A stretch of 30,781 bases of DNA from Symsagittifera roscoffensis. Lineage: Eukaryota > Xenacoelomorpha > Acoela > Convolutidae. This document shows, piece by piece, positions 18,640 through 28,914 of this stretch; position 1 is the stretch's first letter, and each line of letters opens with the position of its first letter. A model generated the notes under the pieces. It ran no database searches and had not been told where the DNA came from. It was given only the letters and a program-made list of their open reading frames with translations. The position numbers were made by a program, and so were the translations under genes. The stretch is taken from NCBI RefSeq assembly GCF_963678635.1, contig NC_087062.1:59600129-59630909 (forward strand), written 5' to 3'.

Positions 18640-19545
18640 TCTGAACCAGAACACCACATTCTGGTATTCCCTTACGAAATCACCTTCTAATCTGGTGTTG
18701 AAGCTCATGTCTGCTGTTATGCAGATTGCACTGGTCCGGTGTTCTCCGAAAGTTCAAATGGTATCTCAAACTTGGTCCTAAAAGTTCTTCCAATGGTAGG
18801 CTCGGCTTCTTCTTGCTCCAGTTCCAGTCCACAGGTTTCTCTGGTTTCCCTGAGTTTCTTTATCCTTAAACTTTTGGTGTGGGTAAGTGCTACACCCACT
18901 CCCTGGACAAAAATCTTTATCGACGTCCCCTTCGATGGCGCCGAGCTCAAGTTATCTCCTGGTATGTCTAATGGTCGGTCCGTCACCGTCCAGCCAAACA
19001 ACGGGCTTTTCTCTTTCAACTTTTTGGCTGCGGACTTGTTAATTGCTTTGTTTTTCATCTCCATTGGCTCCACTCTAGAATTCTCAAGTTTGTGTGCTAC
19101 CTTTTTTATGATTCGCTCTGTTCTAGATCCATCTCTCGTTCTGTCACACTGTGGTCCTCCTGCCAGAAGTGTTCATTATCGTTAATGATCTGCCACTCTT
19201 TCTCTGAGACTAAGTCACTCATGCTCACCAATTCTGCCCCTAGTTCATCTGGATTTTTCTTGTCAAACAAGAGGTCGTCAGCATTTCTATTGTACCTCAT
19301 GCTGGTCTTTTTGTGCCCACGTTTTCTCGTCTTCATTGTCATGGGCTTGTCGGGTTCTATCTACTCTGGCACTTCGCTTTGATTGGGTTCATTCCAATCC
19401 TCTTCTACAAAAGAGCCTTCATCCGAGTGGACTTTATCGTTTCATTTTCACCATGCTCGTGTTCTCTTCGCCATCGTTTTTTTCTCTGGTAGCCTTCTTG
19501 TTCAACTCACATGCCAATTCTTCTATCAGGTACTCTAGTATCCAT
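18640..19545 (-). pseudogene. pol: pol C-terminal tail after integrase
   Basis: Two readable pieces: 19,106-19,342 (TMKTRKRGHKKTSMRYNR, DDLLFDKKNPDELGAELVSM, EKEWQIINDNEHFWQED) and 18,717-19,073 (KSPLFGWTVTDRPLDIPGDN, RTFRTKFEIPFELSENTGP). The sequence is acidic and basic in alternation, has no catalytic motif, and sits downstream of the GPF domain as a tail. Similar extensions occur in some invertebrate gypsy elements (recalled). Bases 19,343-19,560 keep scraps in several frames. Frames are broken between pieces. Confidence 0.55.
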
Positions 19546-20760
19546 GTTCTGAGGCACGCATCAATCCTCCGGTGACGGGACTTGAGGCTTCAGGTTTTCA
19601 TAGTGAGTGGAGCGCCCTGTGCTCAAGCGGTAGAAACAACCCTGCTGGTGTACTTTTGTTATCATGAATGGTCCTCTCCACTTCTTCAATAACTTCGTCG
19701 TTCCCTTAGGAGGGATGAAGTTCTGAAACACCCAGACATATTGTCCCACAGCATACGGTTTTGCTTGAAATATCTTCTTATCGTACCTTTTCCGATGCAT
19801 CACTTGTGCCTCGGCTGTAATCCTTCTACACAGTTCATTCAACTCTTGTTGTCTTTTAATCGCCTCCTTCACGTAGGAGTGAGGTGAAGTCTTCTGCCCT
19901 CGTATTCTGGGTAGAAAATGTCAAGGGCACTGCCCTTTCCCTGCCTGTAAGCATTATTAACGGACTAATACTCGTCGTTAAGTAATGAGTACTGTTGCAT
20001 GCTCCCACCACTTGCGGCTAGTACTTGTCACAATCCGTCATGTAACTCGAGCAGTACACTCTATGCATATACACTAGTGTCCTATTTTGCCTTTTAACCA
20101 CTCCATTCGTCTGTGGGCGGTAAGTCGTCGAGTGTGCTTGGGCAATATGAGATTTTTCATCTACTTCTTCGTCAGATCCACAACGAAGGCCTTCACGTTG
20201 TCTGATCGAAAGGGCATGGAACAACCGTATCTTGAGATTCAGTGTGTGATCAAGTGGTCAAAAATTCCTTCCGCAGAGGCCGTTTGACACGGTACTGCTT
20301 CCGCATGTTTCGTGCAGTGGTCTACGATCAGCAGTATCTAATTTATCCCGTTTCTGTCATGCATATTTTTTGCTGGTCTATCTGCTCGACCTCATTGAAC
20401 TCTGAGCTTTGTACCGACTTGAGTGTTAACTTCCTTTTCCTCGGTTTCGTCATCAGCAAACACGCCAAACATGCATTGACCCACCTTTCGCAAGCTTTCC
20501 TCGTTCTTGGCCAATCAAACCTGTGCTGTATTCTTTGTTGTACCTTATCTATCCGTTGATATGACGTTCCATTTGATCAGGCGATCTGAATAGCACCTCT
20601 GTCTAACACAACTGCGGTAGCATGATGAGATTATGTTTGTGAAAAAGTTTCTATTCATCTCTTCTCTTGCAGGCCACCACGCCATCCACCGGGTGATATA
20701 TTAACCCCTTTCGTTCCTTGTAGAACTGGCTCAAGATCTTGTAGCTGTCTCCCTCCAGAT
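19546..20760 (-). pseudogene. pol: Integrase (inactivated)
   Basis: Minus strand: remnant zinc-binding domain with intact CLAC (Cys codons 20,469-20,471 and 20,460-20,462) but a changed His region (PDQMERH, near 20,570); core with EQID (first Asp, 20,376-20,378), SDN (second Asp, 20,200-20,202) and TNGVVKRQNRT, where the catalytic Glu position is Lys (AAA, 20,093-20,095). Second Asp to this Lys codon is 107 bases, one short of the 108 expected for DD35E, so one base was lost between them. The C-terminal part 19,561-19,872 is open and has WRGPFMI (GPY/F-type domain) and YRLSTGRSTHYENLKP. The family enzyme inserts the cDNA into the genome; this copy cannot. Confidence 0.8.
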
Positions 20761-21771
20761 CCCCTTTCTCTTTTGCCCGGGTGCGGATCCATTTGGAGAG
20801 ACGGCTAGTCACCTTGCCATTCTTTTGCGCTCGGACTAAGTCTGTTATCCTGTACGTCGCCTTCAAATGCTCCTTCACTGCCATCATTTGTCCTGTCATT
20901 TCTCCCGGATTGTGGTACTTCCTTTCTTAACTTCACACACACTATCCTGCTCACGATTTTCCTATCACTCTCGGGCTCTAGATTTGTCCTGAGGTTTGAA
21001 CTGCAAGACACTTACCTGAAAGGTTTACTTGAAACTGCTATCATCTCTAGTTCTTCCACGTCTTTTGTATAATCACACTCTAGGTTGTATGTTCCAGATG
21101 GGGGGTCTGTCTGCATTTCTCTTTCCTGGTTCCTCCTCTCTGCTTCTGCTAGTATCATGCACAAGTTGTCTTGCTCAACCTTATTTCATATCGATTTTTT
21201 TTCGATTCTTCTGACGCCCCGGAAAACTATTCTGCTTCACCTTCATCTTCATTCAGCCACCACTTCCCGTACTCTTGATCTGTTCCGAGTTCTTCATACT
21301 CCTCCTTGAATGACACTTTCTTCCTCCTCAACATTGTCTCCATGAATACCTATTCTGAGATATTCTCGACTAATGTCCGTAGCACTTCTTTACTCTCTCG
21401 TCTCTGCCCTCCAACTGGTTGTCTTCGCATGAGCCCACTTTGGTTATCTTCCTTGTCGTGACTTCCGGTTTATCAATGTTCTCACTCGTGTACACGGGTC
21501 TGTCATCGGCTAGTTTTTTAAGCAAGTTCTTTTGAGCTCGACCCACTATTGCTCTCCCTTTCTCGATTTCATCTAGGTCATAAATTTTTGCCTCCAACTT
21601 TTCCTTAACTAGCTTCCAATTGAGCAAGATTTCCACTGCCATTCTTAGTTGTCGCCCTAAGATCTTCGTCCTCCGCTCTTCTGTAGGTATTTCAGGGTGA
21701 TCTTTAATTGGTTCCCCCGACTTTTCGAGCCATCCCGTGAGCGTTAAGCTGTCATAGGTCCCCTTGTCCAT
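20761..21771 (-). pseudogene. pol: pol linker between RNase H and integrase
   Basis: Readable stretches: 21,370-21,771 (133 codons open: DKGTYDSLTLTGWLEKSGEPIK, AEIL..., AKIYDLDEIEKGRAIVG, LLKKLADDRPVY) and 20,651-20,899 (HLKATYRITDLVRAQKN, SKWIRTRAKEKGDLEG, SYKILSQFYKERKGLIYHP). No catalytic motif; a linker like this separates RNase H and integrase in gypsy-class pol. The 20,900-21,370 stretch is heavily broken. Confidence 0.6.
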
Positions 21772-22249
21772 GAAAGAAACTCCATCTTTATTTCAGACCT
21801 GTCGGCTTCCCTTTGCTCTTGCCTCTCGTAAAATTCCTTTTTCTTGCTCAAGGTGTCTGCGTTTTGGTGCTTATCCCTTGTCCTGTGCTCAATTATCATG
21901 TTGTAGCCATCTAGTAGTACTATCCATCTCCCGAGGTAGCGTTGATCCATTGAGTATGTTTTCAGCCAAGAAAGTGCTCTGTTGTCATCCTGTAGCTTGA
22001 ATGGCTCATTGCCCTGGTATTATCTGTTTTTCTCCACGAAGGTGACCACCACAAACATCTCCACTTTGGGCGCCCCGTATTTCACTTCCGTGTTGCTCAG
22101 GAATTTGCTCCCGTATGCCTTTGGTCTCAAGTCGGTTTTGTCAACCCATTCTTGCTCTTGATGGAGTATTCCAGATATCGCGACCACTGAAGCGTTTGTG
22201 TCTAGGACATACATGACTTTCCTTGTGGGCATGCCCAATACCGGAGCCT
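21772..22249 (-). pseudogene. pol: RNase H domain (inactivated)
   Basis: Minus strand: YVLDTNASVVAISGILHQEQEW (N codon 22,194-22,196, where active family members have Asp in a TDAS motif), KYGAPKVEMFVVVTFVEK with the expected Glu, a frame break and stop near 22,020, NRALSWLKTYSMDQRYLGRWIV, and HQNADTLSK with the last catalytic Asp kept. In the family it removes RNA from the RNA:cDNA hybrid. Asp-to-Asn at the first catalytic position should abolish metal binding. Confidence 0.75.
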
Positions 22250-23170
22250 CACTCAAGTTTTGTTTTATTCTTTGAAAGGACTCATCTGCTGCGATATTCC
22301 ACGTGAATTTCTTGCCCTTGTGTTTAAAGAGTTGTTGCATCGGGTACACCTTGTCTGCGTAACCCTCAATGATCTCCCTATATTCATTCGCGAAAGCAAG
22401 AAAATTCATCAACTGATATTCAGTCTTTTGGGAAATCCAAATCAGGACTGCCTCCACCGCATCAGAGTCTGGTCGGATGCCATGCTTGTCTACCCCTCTC
22501 GGGGTATTTTGTCGAGTCCTTCAAGATATCACATTTCGAGGGCTTGTATTTTAATCCTGCTCTTTTAATACAAGCAAGCACTACGTCCAGTCGCTCGATA
22601 TGGTCCTCCAGGGTTGACGTTGCAGTCACAACGTCCTCCAAAAACACATTACCAAGTTACTATATTTCTTTGTTTCTCTTGTCAGTGCCTGTGCCATTAA
22701 TCGCTGAAATGTAGCTGTCGCGTTACATAGGCCGAATGGCATCCTCTACCATTGAAACAAACTCAGCTCACTGGCGGGGCCCAATTTATTCCTAACTTTT
22801 TTCCTAAGTGGTACCTGCCAAAAGGCCGACCCCAGGTCTAGAGTTGTAGAAAAATTCCGCATCTCCCAATTTTGAAAGGCTCTCGTCTATCCTCGGGATG
22901 GGATAAGCATCGTTCACCTTGACGGAGTTCAGATATCGAAAGTAACATCAAAGTCTCAACTGATCTCCTTTCTTTTCGGCCAACACTACTCCAAACGCCC
23001 ACGGTGACCTGGATGGTACTATCGTTTTATACTCTAGCAACGTTTCTATTCCTTTTCTACATGCGTCCGACTTGTGTGGGGTCATGTGCCTCGCCCCCCC
23101 CCCTGTGCGGTACCGCCAACTCCTCTAATTCTATTTCAAGATCAACAAAATTACAACACCCTCGAAAAAA
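22250..23170 (-). pseudogene. pol: Reverse transcriptase (inactivated)
   Basis: Minus strand in order: NFVDLEIELEE, MTPHKSDACRKGIETLL, PSRSPWAFGVVLAEKKGDQLRL, TGA at 22,948-22,950, CYFRYLNSVKVNDAYPIPRIDESLSKLGDAEFF, a 1-base insertion, LDLGSAFWQVPLRKK with the first catalytic Asp, FQW then TAG at 22,746-22,748, RMPFGLCNATATFQRLM, then the catalytic box. Where Ty3/gypsy RTs have YVDD this copy has, after a 1-base loss, FLED (22,633-22,644). Thumb follows (LEDHIERLDVVLACIKRAGLKYKPSKCDIL; LMNFLAFANEYREIIEGYADKVYPMQQL). A run of ten C near 23,094-23,103 adds glycine codons (minus strand) in the finger region. Clearly RT, clearly dead. Confidence 0.85.
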
Positions 23171-24600
23171 CGTCCTGATTCCTATCCAACACCTCTTTGA
23201 TGGCGAGCTGTTCGTCCGTAATTTTCCCCCTTAACTGTTCAATTTCTGTTAATACCGGTTTATCCATTTCCAATTCCTCTGGTGTGGGTCTTTCTGGGGA
23301 ATTCGAACAGCTCGACAGTTCATCGTCTGTTTCTGAATTAAGTGAACTCATAAGATCTGCTGAAATTTTCATTCGCTTCAATCTGCTCAAGATGCAAATC
23401 TTGTCCTTATGATTCGGACAATATGATTCGGAATTTTTAATGTTTTCAGTCGTTTCATATCTAGTTTTCACCGGCAATACGTATTCCAGTTTCCTTTTTC
23501 TCTGGATTGTGATCGGTTTATCAAGGGTATTCAAGAAGACACAGAGGCTACTCTTGGTGATCGAAAATGATTTTTCCTACAAAAGCAGCACTTTGGCTAT
23601 TCGGATTTGTTACTATACATACCTGCTTATTAACATTGAGTTTATTGTAAATCTTCATTCTCAAACTTACTATTGCAGCCTCATTAGCTTTCAAATTCAC
23701 CCTCCCACTCAAGGAAAATGTAGCTTCGCTCTCCTTCCTCATCATCAATATTACCGGTATCATTAACATCGCATTATTAAGATCAATCGCTACATCAAAG
23801 CTTCTGATAAAGTCCATGCCTAAATTGAATTGATCCCAATCGTCTAAAAATTTCACTACAAGAAAGCTCATCCACTGATTGTGTTCTCCCAGATTTAAAG
23901 CTATTATTGGTGATCTGCCAAGGACTCGCAATGCCCCCTTGTTTGCCGCTGACAGCCGGATTCTCGAGTCTATTAGGCCTTCTTTGTCAAATCCCATCAA
24001 TTTCCCTGTTTCTAATTGTATCACGCTCAATACAGCTCCCGTATCCAGTAGTCCCTTTAATGGCGCCTTTTTCCATTTATATCTATTACATGTGCGGACA
24101 CGTCTGCTTCTGTTCCCCAAGTGCGTGGTATCTTCCTCTAGCATGGCGCAATTACCAATCGATCTCACTTTGAGTTCTTCTCGACCCACATAGATTTGGC
24201 CCACAAGGTCCTCGTCGCATGTTATCATAGTCTTTCGGTAGATAATGATTCCATCTATATTTAGCATGAACTCGTGTGGACCGTACGCCTCAGTGTATAT
24301 AATGTCTTTTCCTATCGATTTTCCACCTCCTCTCGTCAGTAATACTCTAATTGCTTTCGAAGGAGTCTGCGGTCTAATATTGCGCAAATAGTCTGCATAT
24401 ACATCTATGTGCATCAGTGTGAGGTCACTTGGTTCACTCAGATTTCTCATTACTTTGTGCCCACCTACGGTGTTTTTTGACATTATTATCGCCCCTATTT
24501 CCCAGCTTCCGAAAAGTTTTCCTTTCTCCATTTTCAATGCTTCACTTTTTATTGCATCTGCTGCCGCCTTTTGATAGTTTATCTCCGGCTCACCCTTCAA
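23171..24600 (-). pseudogene. pol: Aspartic protease and flanking pol N-terminus (frame largely intact)
   Basis: Open for 350 codons from 24,600 to 23,548, the longest intact pol piece. Residues 186-188 are DTG (24,037-24,045) in LKGLLDTGAVLSVIQ, with the partner FNLGMDFIRSFDVAIDL about 75 residues on, the retroviral-type protease layout; NLKANEAAIVSLRMKIYN follows. A second piece, 23,151-23,534 (KRKLEYVLPVKTRYETTE, PTPEELEMDKPVLTEIEQLRGKITDEQLAIKEVLDRNQDVFSR), leads into RT. The break is near 23,540. The family protease cuts Gag-Pol into its parts. The motif residues are present, but with no working downstream enzymes there is no reason to think it is expressed. Confidence 0.8.
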
Positions 24601-24783
24601 TTATGTTCCCTTGGAGTCATTCTCTTCGGTTACCGCCTTCGCAGATTTCTTCGACAAATCATTATTTATGACGTCCTTGTTCTGCAAGTCACTCTCAGCC
24701 TGTCTATTTGTCGTTTTTTGAACTTGTGTTTCAGGTGATTCTGATTATTAACTGCTTCCCAAAACAGAGTACAGTCCATTCTG

Positions 24784-24846
24784 AATCTTGATGATCAACC
24801 ACTACTTGATGATCATCCACAGACAATCTTGATGATCAACCACTAC
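24784..24846. repeat. Short direct duplication, 41-bp period
   Basis: A 22-base string beginning AATCTTGATGATCAACC occurs at 24,784-24,805 and again at 24,825-24,846, with a partial TTGATGATCATCCA between. It lies between gag and protease and contributes to the broken frame there. Confidence 0.8.
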
Positions 24847-24849
24847 AGA

Positions 24850-25168
24850 ACTCATGTTCCTCCATCTGATTCAAGTCGTCCTCATCTGGCGTATATCCCA
24901 GGCTTATCATCCCTTGTTTGTAAGAGGTGCAACCTGCTACGTTACGATCTGCCGATCCACAATTCGCACAGGCCCTTCGTTAATCCATATCGTCTCTCGG
25001 TTTGTACCAAGTCAACGATCTTTGTTGTTGGCCTCTTCCATGCAGATTTCGGTTGTCTGAAAAACAAAACTTCTTGAGTTTCGTTACCATATATTCTCTA
25101 GAGTTTTGTCTAATCTCTTCCGGGGTCGGTGCGTTATCTTTCGATAGCGTATAATATGTTGCCAACAT
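24850..25168 (-). pseudogene. gag: gag nucleocapsid part with zinc-knuckle remnant (pol-bearing copy)
   Basis: Minus strand from ATG at 25,166-25,168: MLATYYTLSKDNAPTPEEIRQNSREYM, NRNLHGRGQQQRSLTWYKPRDDMD, a TAA where array copies have Lys, then CANCGSADRNVAGC. This is CX2CX4HX4C with all three cysteines but Arg at the His position. The array copies have the opposite damage (His kept, two Cys lost). A 22-bp piece starting AATCTTGATGATC is duplicated at 24,784 and 24,825, 41 bp apart, just downstream. Confidence 0.7.
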
Positions 25169-25174
25169 CGTTCT

Positions 25175-25528
25175 TTAGTCGTCAATTTTCACCCAGTTGA
25201 TGAATTTTGAGGCAATGCTAAAGTTCCTCCTGTTGGTCGATTCATCCGGATCACTTCTTCTTCTAAAGCTCTCTAGGTCATCCTGAAATCTATCAATCGA
25301 GTCGTCATCCCTCAGTCTCTTTTTCTCAAATTTCATCATAGCTTGATGCCCCTTCATTCCGAATCCGAAACGAATCAACAGAGTCTCGAAATTTTTGTCT
25401 GCAGTATTGAGTTCTTCATCTTGCTTGGCTACTACGCACTTCCATGCCGTTCCCTCCAGATTGCTCAAGATCGTTGTGCAGGCTTGTCTTTCATCATTCA
25501 AGTTGTCTTGCTCAAGATGCAGCCTCAT
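25175..25528 (-). pseudogene. gag: gag capsid part (pol-bearing copy)
   Basis: 117-codon open frame from ATG at 25,526-25,528: MRLHLEQDNLNDERQACTTIL, LEGTAWKCVVAKQDEE, IRFGFGMKGHQAMMKFEKKRLRDDDSIDRFQDDLESFRRRSDPDES, SIASKFINWVKIDD. Family-typical retrotransposon capsid content (AW motif, basic helix, FxxAxx), assigned by order and similarity to the array copies. The upstream frame (...DTWFES) ends in TGA overlapping this ATG as ATGA (25,525-25,528). The frame stops (TAA) three codons before MLATYY. Confidence 0.75.
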
Positions 25529-26858
25529 GACTCAAACCAGGTGTCTATGCAAGCATCCGAATCGTCTTTGAATCCTTTTGGTTTCTTGAAGGTCTTTCTA
25601 GACTTGCCTCCTCCTCTCTGGCTTGACTCCGTGCTTCTTGTGGCAAATGCTTCGAATGTCCTGTTCATTATTTCCCAATTGCTTGCCCACGTCATGGCAT
25701 CTGGTGTTGCACTCCTGCGTGCGTTTGATAACTCGGTGCTCTCGTTTAAATTGACGTGCTTCCTTTGGTTGTTGATTTTATCATTTTAGGTCCTGTGACG
25801 TTGTGTACCTGGGGTAATGGAGTAGACTCTTACCTTTTGCGGTGCGGTCCGCTAATTGCACTCTTGGTACAAGTTGATTCGCAATTTTCCCTGGTACTGT
25901 TCAGTCGTGAGCGATGGAGATCCTTATGAGCGCGTCCAATTTAGACTGTATAGCACAGGAACTCTCTGCTTGGTCACTGCTCATCTTGTCCATTCTCGTT
26001 TCCAGACTCAAGAGTGTATTATTTACGGTCTCATACAGCTTTCGCATTTGTTCCATATCCCTTTGATGAACTTTTCCCATTCCTTATCTGTTGTCTCCAC
26101 TCTTTCTGCAATCTGTAGCAGCTTCCCTTCAGTTGCTCTTGCCAAGGTGAAGTAGTTATCAAGGTTTTCATTTTTAATATGTTGGACCTGTTTTTTCATT
26201 TCAACGCGTTCTTCCTCGCTACTTTTGAGTTTTTGTCCATATTTTTAGCATCAATTCTCCCAAGTCAACTGGTGGTATTTTCGATTCTGTTACGGGCCCT
26301 GCTGAGTGACTCGCCGTTTTCTCTGTATTCTATTTTCCTCTTTCACCAGCCTCCGTTGTTATTGCGGAAAACGTTCCAAAGGTCTTGCTTTTGTCGGTTC
26401 CTGTTCTGACCTCTTCCTTATCTCTTGGTCTCAACCCCACCATGGCTGCATATCTCTCCATGAACAATGTCCTCTTCGTTTGTGAGTCATCCTTTATTGT
26501 TTCAGGTGTGTTGCCAGTGACCTCGTTTCCATTGCCTATTGGTGAGAACCCCCTTTTTTGTCTCTTGCTCATCTGCTTTCGGCGTTGACGTTGATTCAGT
26601 AGTTTTCTCCGCGACTTCATCTATACTTTGTTCAGGTGTCTCAAGTTCAATTTCCGTGATAGGCGCACTCTTTTGTCTTGTGATCTTTTCTTCAGTTGTC
26701 TGCTCGTTGTCGTTTCGAGTGTTGACAATGCTAACTGAAATTTTTTTCTTCTTTATTCTCGGTTTAGTTGTTAGTGTCTGTCTCTGTTGGCTTGGTGGGC
26801 AATTTTACTTTTGCCCCACTCCGCTTTTCTCCGGTAACGACACTCTTGTTCTCTTCAT
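25529..26858 (-). pseudogene. gag: gag leader and coiled-coil part (pol-bearing copy)
   Basis: Likely start ATG at 26,856-26,858 (MKRTRVSLPEK), then NTRNDNEQTTEEKITR, ELETPEQSIDEVAEKTTESTSTPKADEQETKK in one frame, SQTKRTLFMERYAAMVGLRPRDKEEVRTGTDKS (26,330-26,620) in another, a Lys/Glu-rich stretch NENLDNYFTLARATEGKLLQIAERVETTDKEWEKF near 26,080-26,180, and DAMTWASNWEIMNRTFEAFATRS to DTWFES (25,525-25,789). At least five frame changes and stops. It keeps the coiled-coil part with no minisatellite, confirming that module A in the array copies is a replacement. Confidence 0.7.
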
Positions 26859-27116
26859 GTTCTTTATTTGCAGTTTTGTTCTAGGTACAATTCTGTCTAT
26901 ATACTGGTGTTAACGTAAAAATGTCATTAAAAACAATTGAAAACGTACATTTTTCTTAGTAGTTTAGACTTTTTAAAGCAATTCCAGTCGAGTATATCTT
27001 CAACAATCCGATTTGAAATCTAGTTTTTGTAGTGTCCTATCTGGTTCCCAAGGAGCTGTCTATGATTCTCAATTCCTTTACCACTATGTGTTGCCCCTCT
27101 AATTTGCCTTTCCCGG
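26859..27116 (-). other. 5' untranslated region and inner LTR part of the pol-bearing copy
   Basis: AT-rich. AGGTACAATTCTGTCTATATACTGGTGTTAACGTAAAAATG lines up with the TGTACAA...ACTGTAAAAT block of the array U modules, placing it upstream of gag. The CTAGTCGTAG...TCGCACCA block is not recognisable here. Confidence 0.5.
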
Positions 27117-27590
27117 AACAAGTGTTGGGATACTTAATTTACTATCACAGGACCAACTGTTGGGACACTTAATTCACTATTGTAGGACTAAGTGTTGGGA
27201 CACTCAATTTACTATCCCAGAACTCAAGTGTTACGACACTTAACTTACTTTCCGAGGACTCAAAGGTTGAAACACTTAATTTACTGTAACAGGGCTCAAG
27301 TGTTTGGACATTTAATTTACTATCCCAGGACTCAGTTCTTGGGACGCTTGACTTACTATACGAGGACGCAGGTGTTGGGACCCTCAATTTACGATCCCAG
27401 GACTCAGGTGTTGGGCCACTTAATTTACTATCCGAGGACTCAGGTGTTGGGACACTTAATTTACTATCCAAGGACTCAAGTATTAGGAAACTTAATTTAC
27501 TATCCCAGAACTCAAGTGTTAGGACACTTAATTTACTATCTTAGGACTCTAGTGTTGAGACCTTTAATTTACTATCCCAGGACACAAGTG
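27117..27590. repeat. 36-bp minisatellite, B-type, 13 units, at the 5' end of the pol-bearing copy
   Basis: Thirteen contiguous units of exactly 36 bp (for example unit starts at 27,192, 27,228, 27,264), reading GTGTTGGGACACTTAATTTA then CTATCCCAGGACTCAA. They correspond to module B of the array (same period, same GTGTTGGGAC and CTATCCCAGGACTC) but with CACTTAATTTACT in place of CCCTTAAAATGCT. No A-type units occur here. Units differ by several substitutions each, more than within most B blocks of the array, so this block is older or less homogenised. Confidence 0.9.
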
Positions 27591-27710
27591 TTCCAGTGCT
27601 TTCCCAAGACTGCCTCAGGAAATCATGAAAAATGCCCCCACTACCCAAATTCTCACCAGAACTTGTCTGAATTTCTCTAAAACGTTTTTTTTTCCCTGTC
27701 AATCAACTGT
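27591..27710 (-). other. Probable outer LTR part of the pol-bearing copy
   Basis: AAGACTGCCTCAGG, then CAGAACTTGTCTGAATTTC and TTTTTTTTTCCCTGTCAATC, correspond in order to AGGACTGCCACAAGAACTC, GGAACTYGTGTGAGRAATTTC and GATTTTGTCAACC in module R. This weak colinearity, with the B block beside it, is the reason for calling an LTR. The outer edge is near 27,700. Confidence 0.45.
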
Positions 27711-28460
27711 AATTGAAAAATCAAGTTGGGTGTACACCAGGTTGTGATTGAAAGTGCACCAATTTTTTTCGAAAAAAATCTCAGCAAAAATTCAAAATTT
27801 GTTAGAAAATCTCCAATTAGAAAAAATATACAAATTCTATAATTTAAATTTGACGAAGCCGTCTTTCCAAAAAAAAGAAATTGTCTGGTACCTGGTTGTC
27901 ACGCGTTGCTCCCCCCCTTTAACGCTGCTATGGGGTTTTATTTTTCGGTTTCCAGTAAAATGTGTATTTCCGATCCCACCACCCAATCCGGCCAGGTTAC
28001 CTACCTTATCTCGAGTTTTCCATCGGGTACCTTCGCATTCCAACTTTTGTTTTGAGTCTTTTTTCTGATTAATCTAGACACCAAATGATCTATTGTAGGT
28101 AAATCAATTGACGGTATCGATTGTATAGTTACGATACTGCGACCCTCCCCCTTTTCTACAATTTACAACCATAAACCCAGGACTGCCTCCAGGGGGTTCG
28201 AAACCAACCACCAACCAGGGGGTTGGAAAACGTCTCAACCAAGACCCCTGTCTAACCTCCCCCCGGTATAGCACCCCACTTCAGCCGAAAATCAACTTAA
28301 GCGCGATGGGAGCTAATCCACTCAAAAGAAAACCCGTAGAACCTGTTTCCACGCACTACTCAAGTTATAAGGTTTCCTCAAAACTCCGAGGCAGCCGCTT
28401 ATTCTTTTTCATAAGGATCTCCTATAGTTTAAAATGGATTTTAGCGATACCAGTTTGACC
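27711..28460. other. No gene recognised; unique-looking sequence
   Basis: AT-rich to about 27,870, then mixed with C-runs (27,911-27,917; 28,259-28,264). Open frames (27,748-28,068 plus; 27,837-28,043 minus) resemble nothing I know. GGTTCGAAACC at about 28,195-28,205 resembles a Pol III B box, with no tRNA fold seen around it. Confidence 0.5.
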
Positions 28461-28629
28461 CTACAGCGCACCCCCGTTGATCCCCTTCAGGTGTCTTACT
28501 GCTCTGGTCACAACAACTGGTAGTCTTTTTCCGCTAGTAACCTCTCTTGCTTCCCAGTTCTCAGTCCCGCAAACCATTTTGCTATTCCTCTTCCAGTGAA
28601 GTCTCCATGTGGTTCTCCAAAGTTGAAAG

Positions 28630-28698
28630 GCTATCTGAAAACCCTTTCAACACCCCGATTTCGGGCACCTGCTGAATACTTGCTAATCTGATCGAAAC
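28630..28698 (+). repeat. Inverted repeat, left arm
   Basis: 69 bp starting GCTATCTGAAAACCC and ending GATCGAAAC. It matches the reverse complement of 29,967-30,034 over the whole length at about 80%, the first 22 bases perfectly. Weaker similarity continues outward to about 28,550 (TCCCGCA, CCAGTGAAGTCTC). Confidence 0.85.
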
Positions 28699-28914
28699 AG
28701 AATGTGTGCCAGTCTTTCATATTTGGAAGTTTGACCTTGAGCAACGTTTAGTCTTGATTTTGGGGTGAAAAGCAATTTTTCAAAAGCTCGAGATGGGCAT
28801 GTCATGCTCAAGTTTCTCGCGACAACTGACAACACAAGAAAATAAGATGAGAACATTTCAACCATAATCGCGGGAAAAAATAGGAGCGTGATTTTGCTAT
28901 TTGCAATTTCGCAG

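Larger units (their letters stand above)
18284..27700 (-). mobile_element. Degenerate Ty3/gypsy-class LTR retrotransposon with gag and pol
   Basis: On the minus strand the order is LTR-like sequence with B minisatellite (about 26,950-27,700), gag (26,858-24,850), protease, reverse transcriptase, RNase H, integrase, tail, polypurine tract and LTR-like R/B sequence (left of 18,620). Protease-RT-RNase H-integrase order is that of Ty3/gypsy (copia has integrase before RT). Many frameshifts, stops and lost catalytic residues show it is inactive. Exact LTR ends and target-site duplication cannot be fixed by eye because the left end merges into the tandem array. Confidence 0.8.

Noticed and set aside
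18739-19185. Plus-strand frame of 148 codons and others opposite pol (for example 23,440-23,766; 25,343-25,789)
   Set aside because: They lie antisense to recognised pol/gag sequence, have Ser/Phe/Leu-rich composition typical of antisense reading, and no known motif.
18284-27700. An intact, mobile retrotransposon
   Set aside because: Stops, frameshifts and changed catalytic residues in RT, RNase H and integrase exclude activity of this copy.
27748-28068. Plus-strand 106-codon frame and the opposite 68-codon frame at 27,837-28,043
   Set aside because: Start in low-complexity AT-rich sequence, no known domain, no promoter or splice context.
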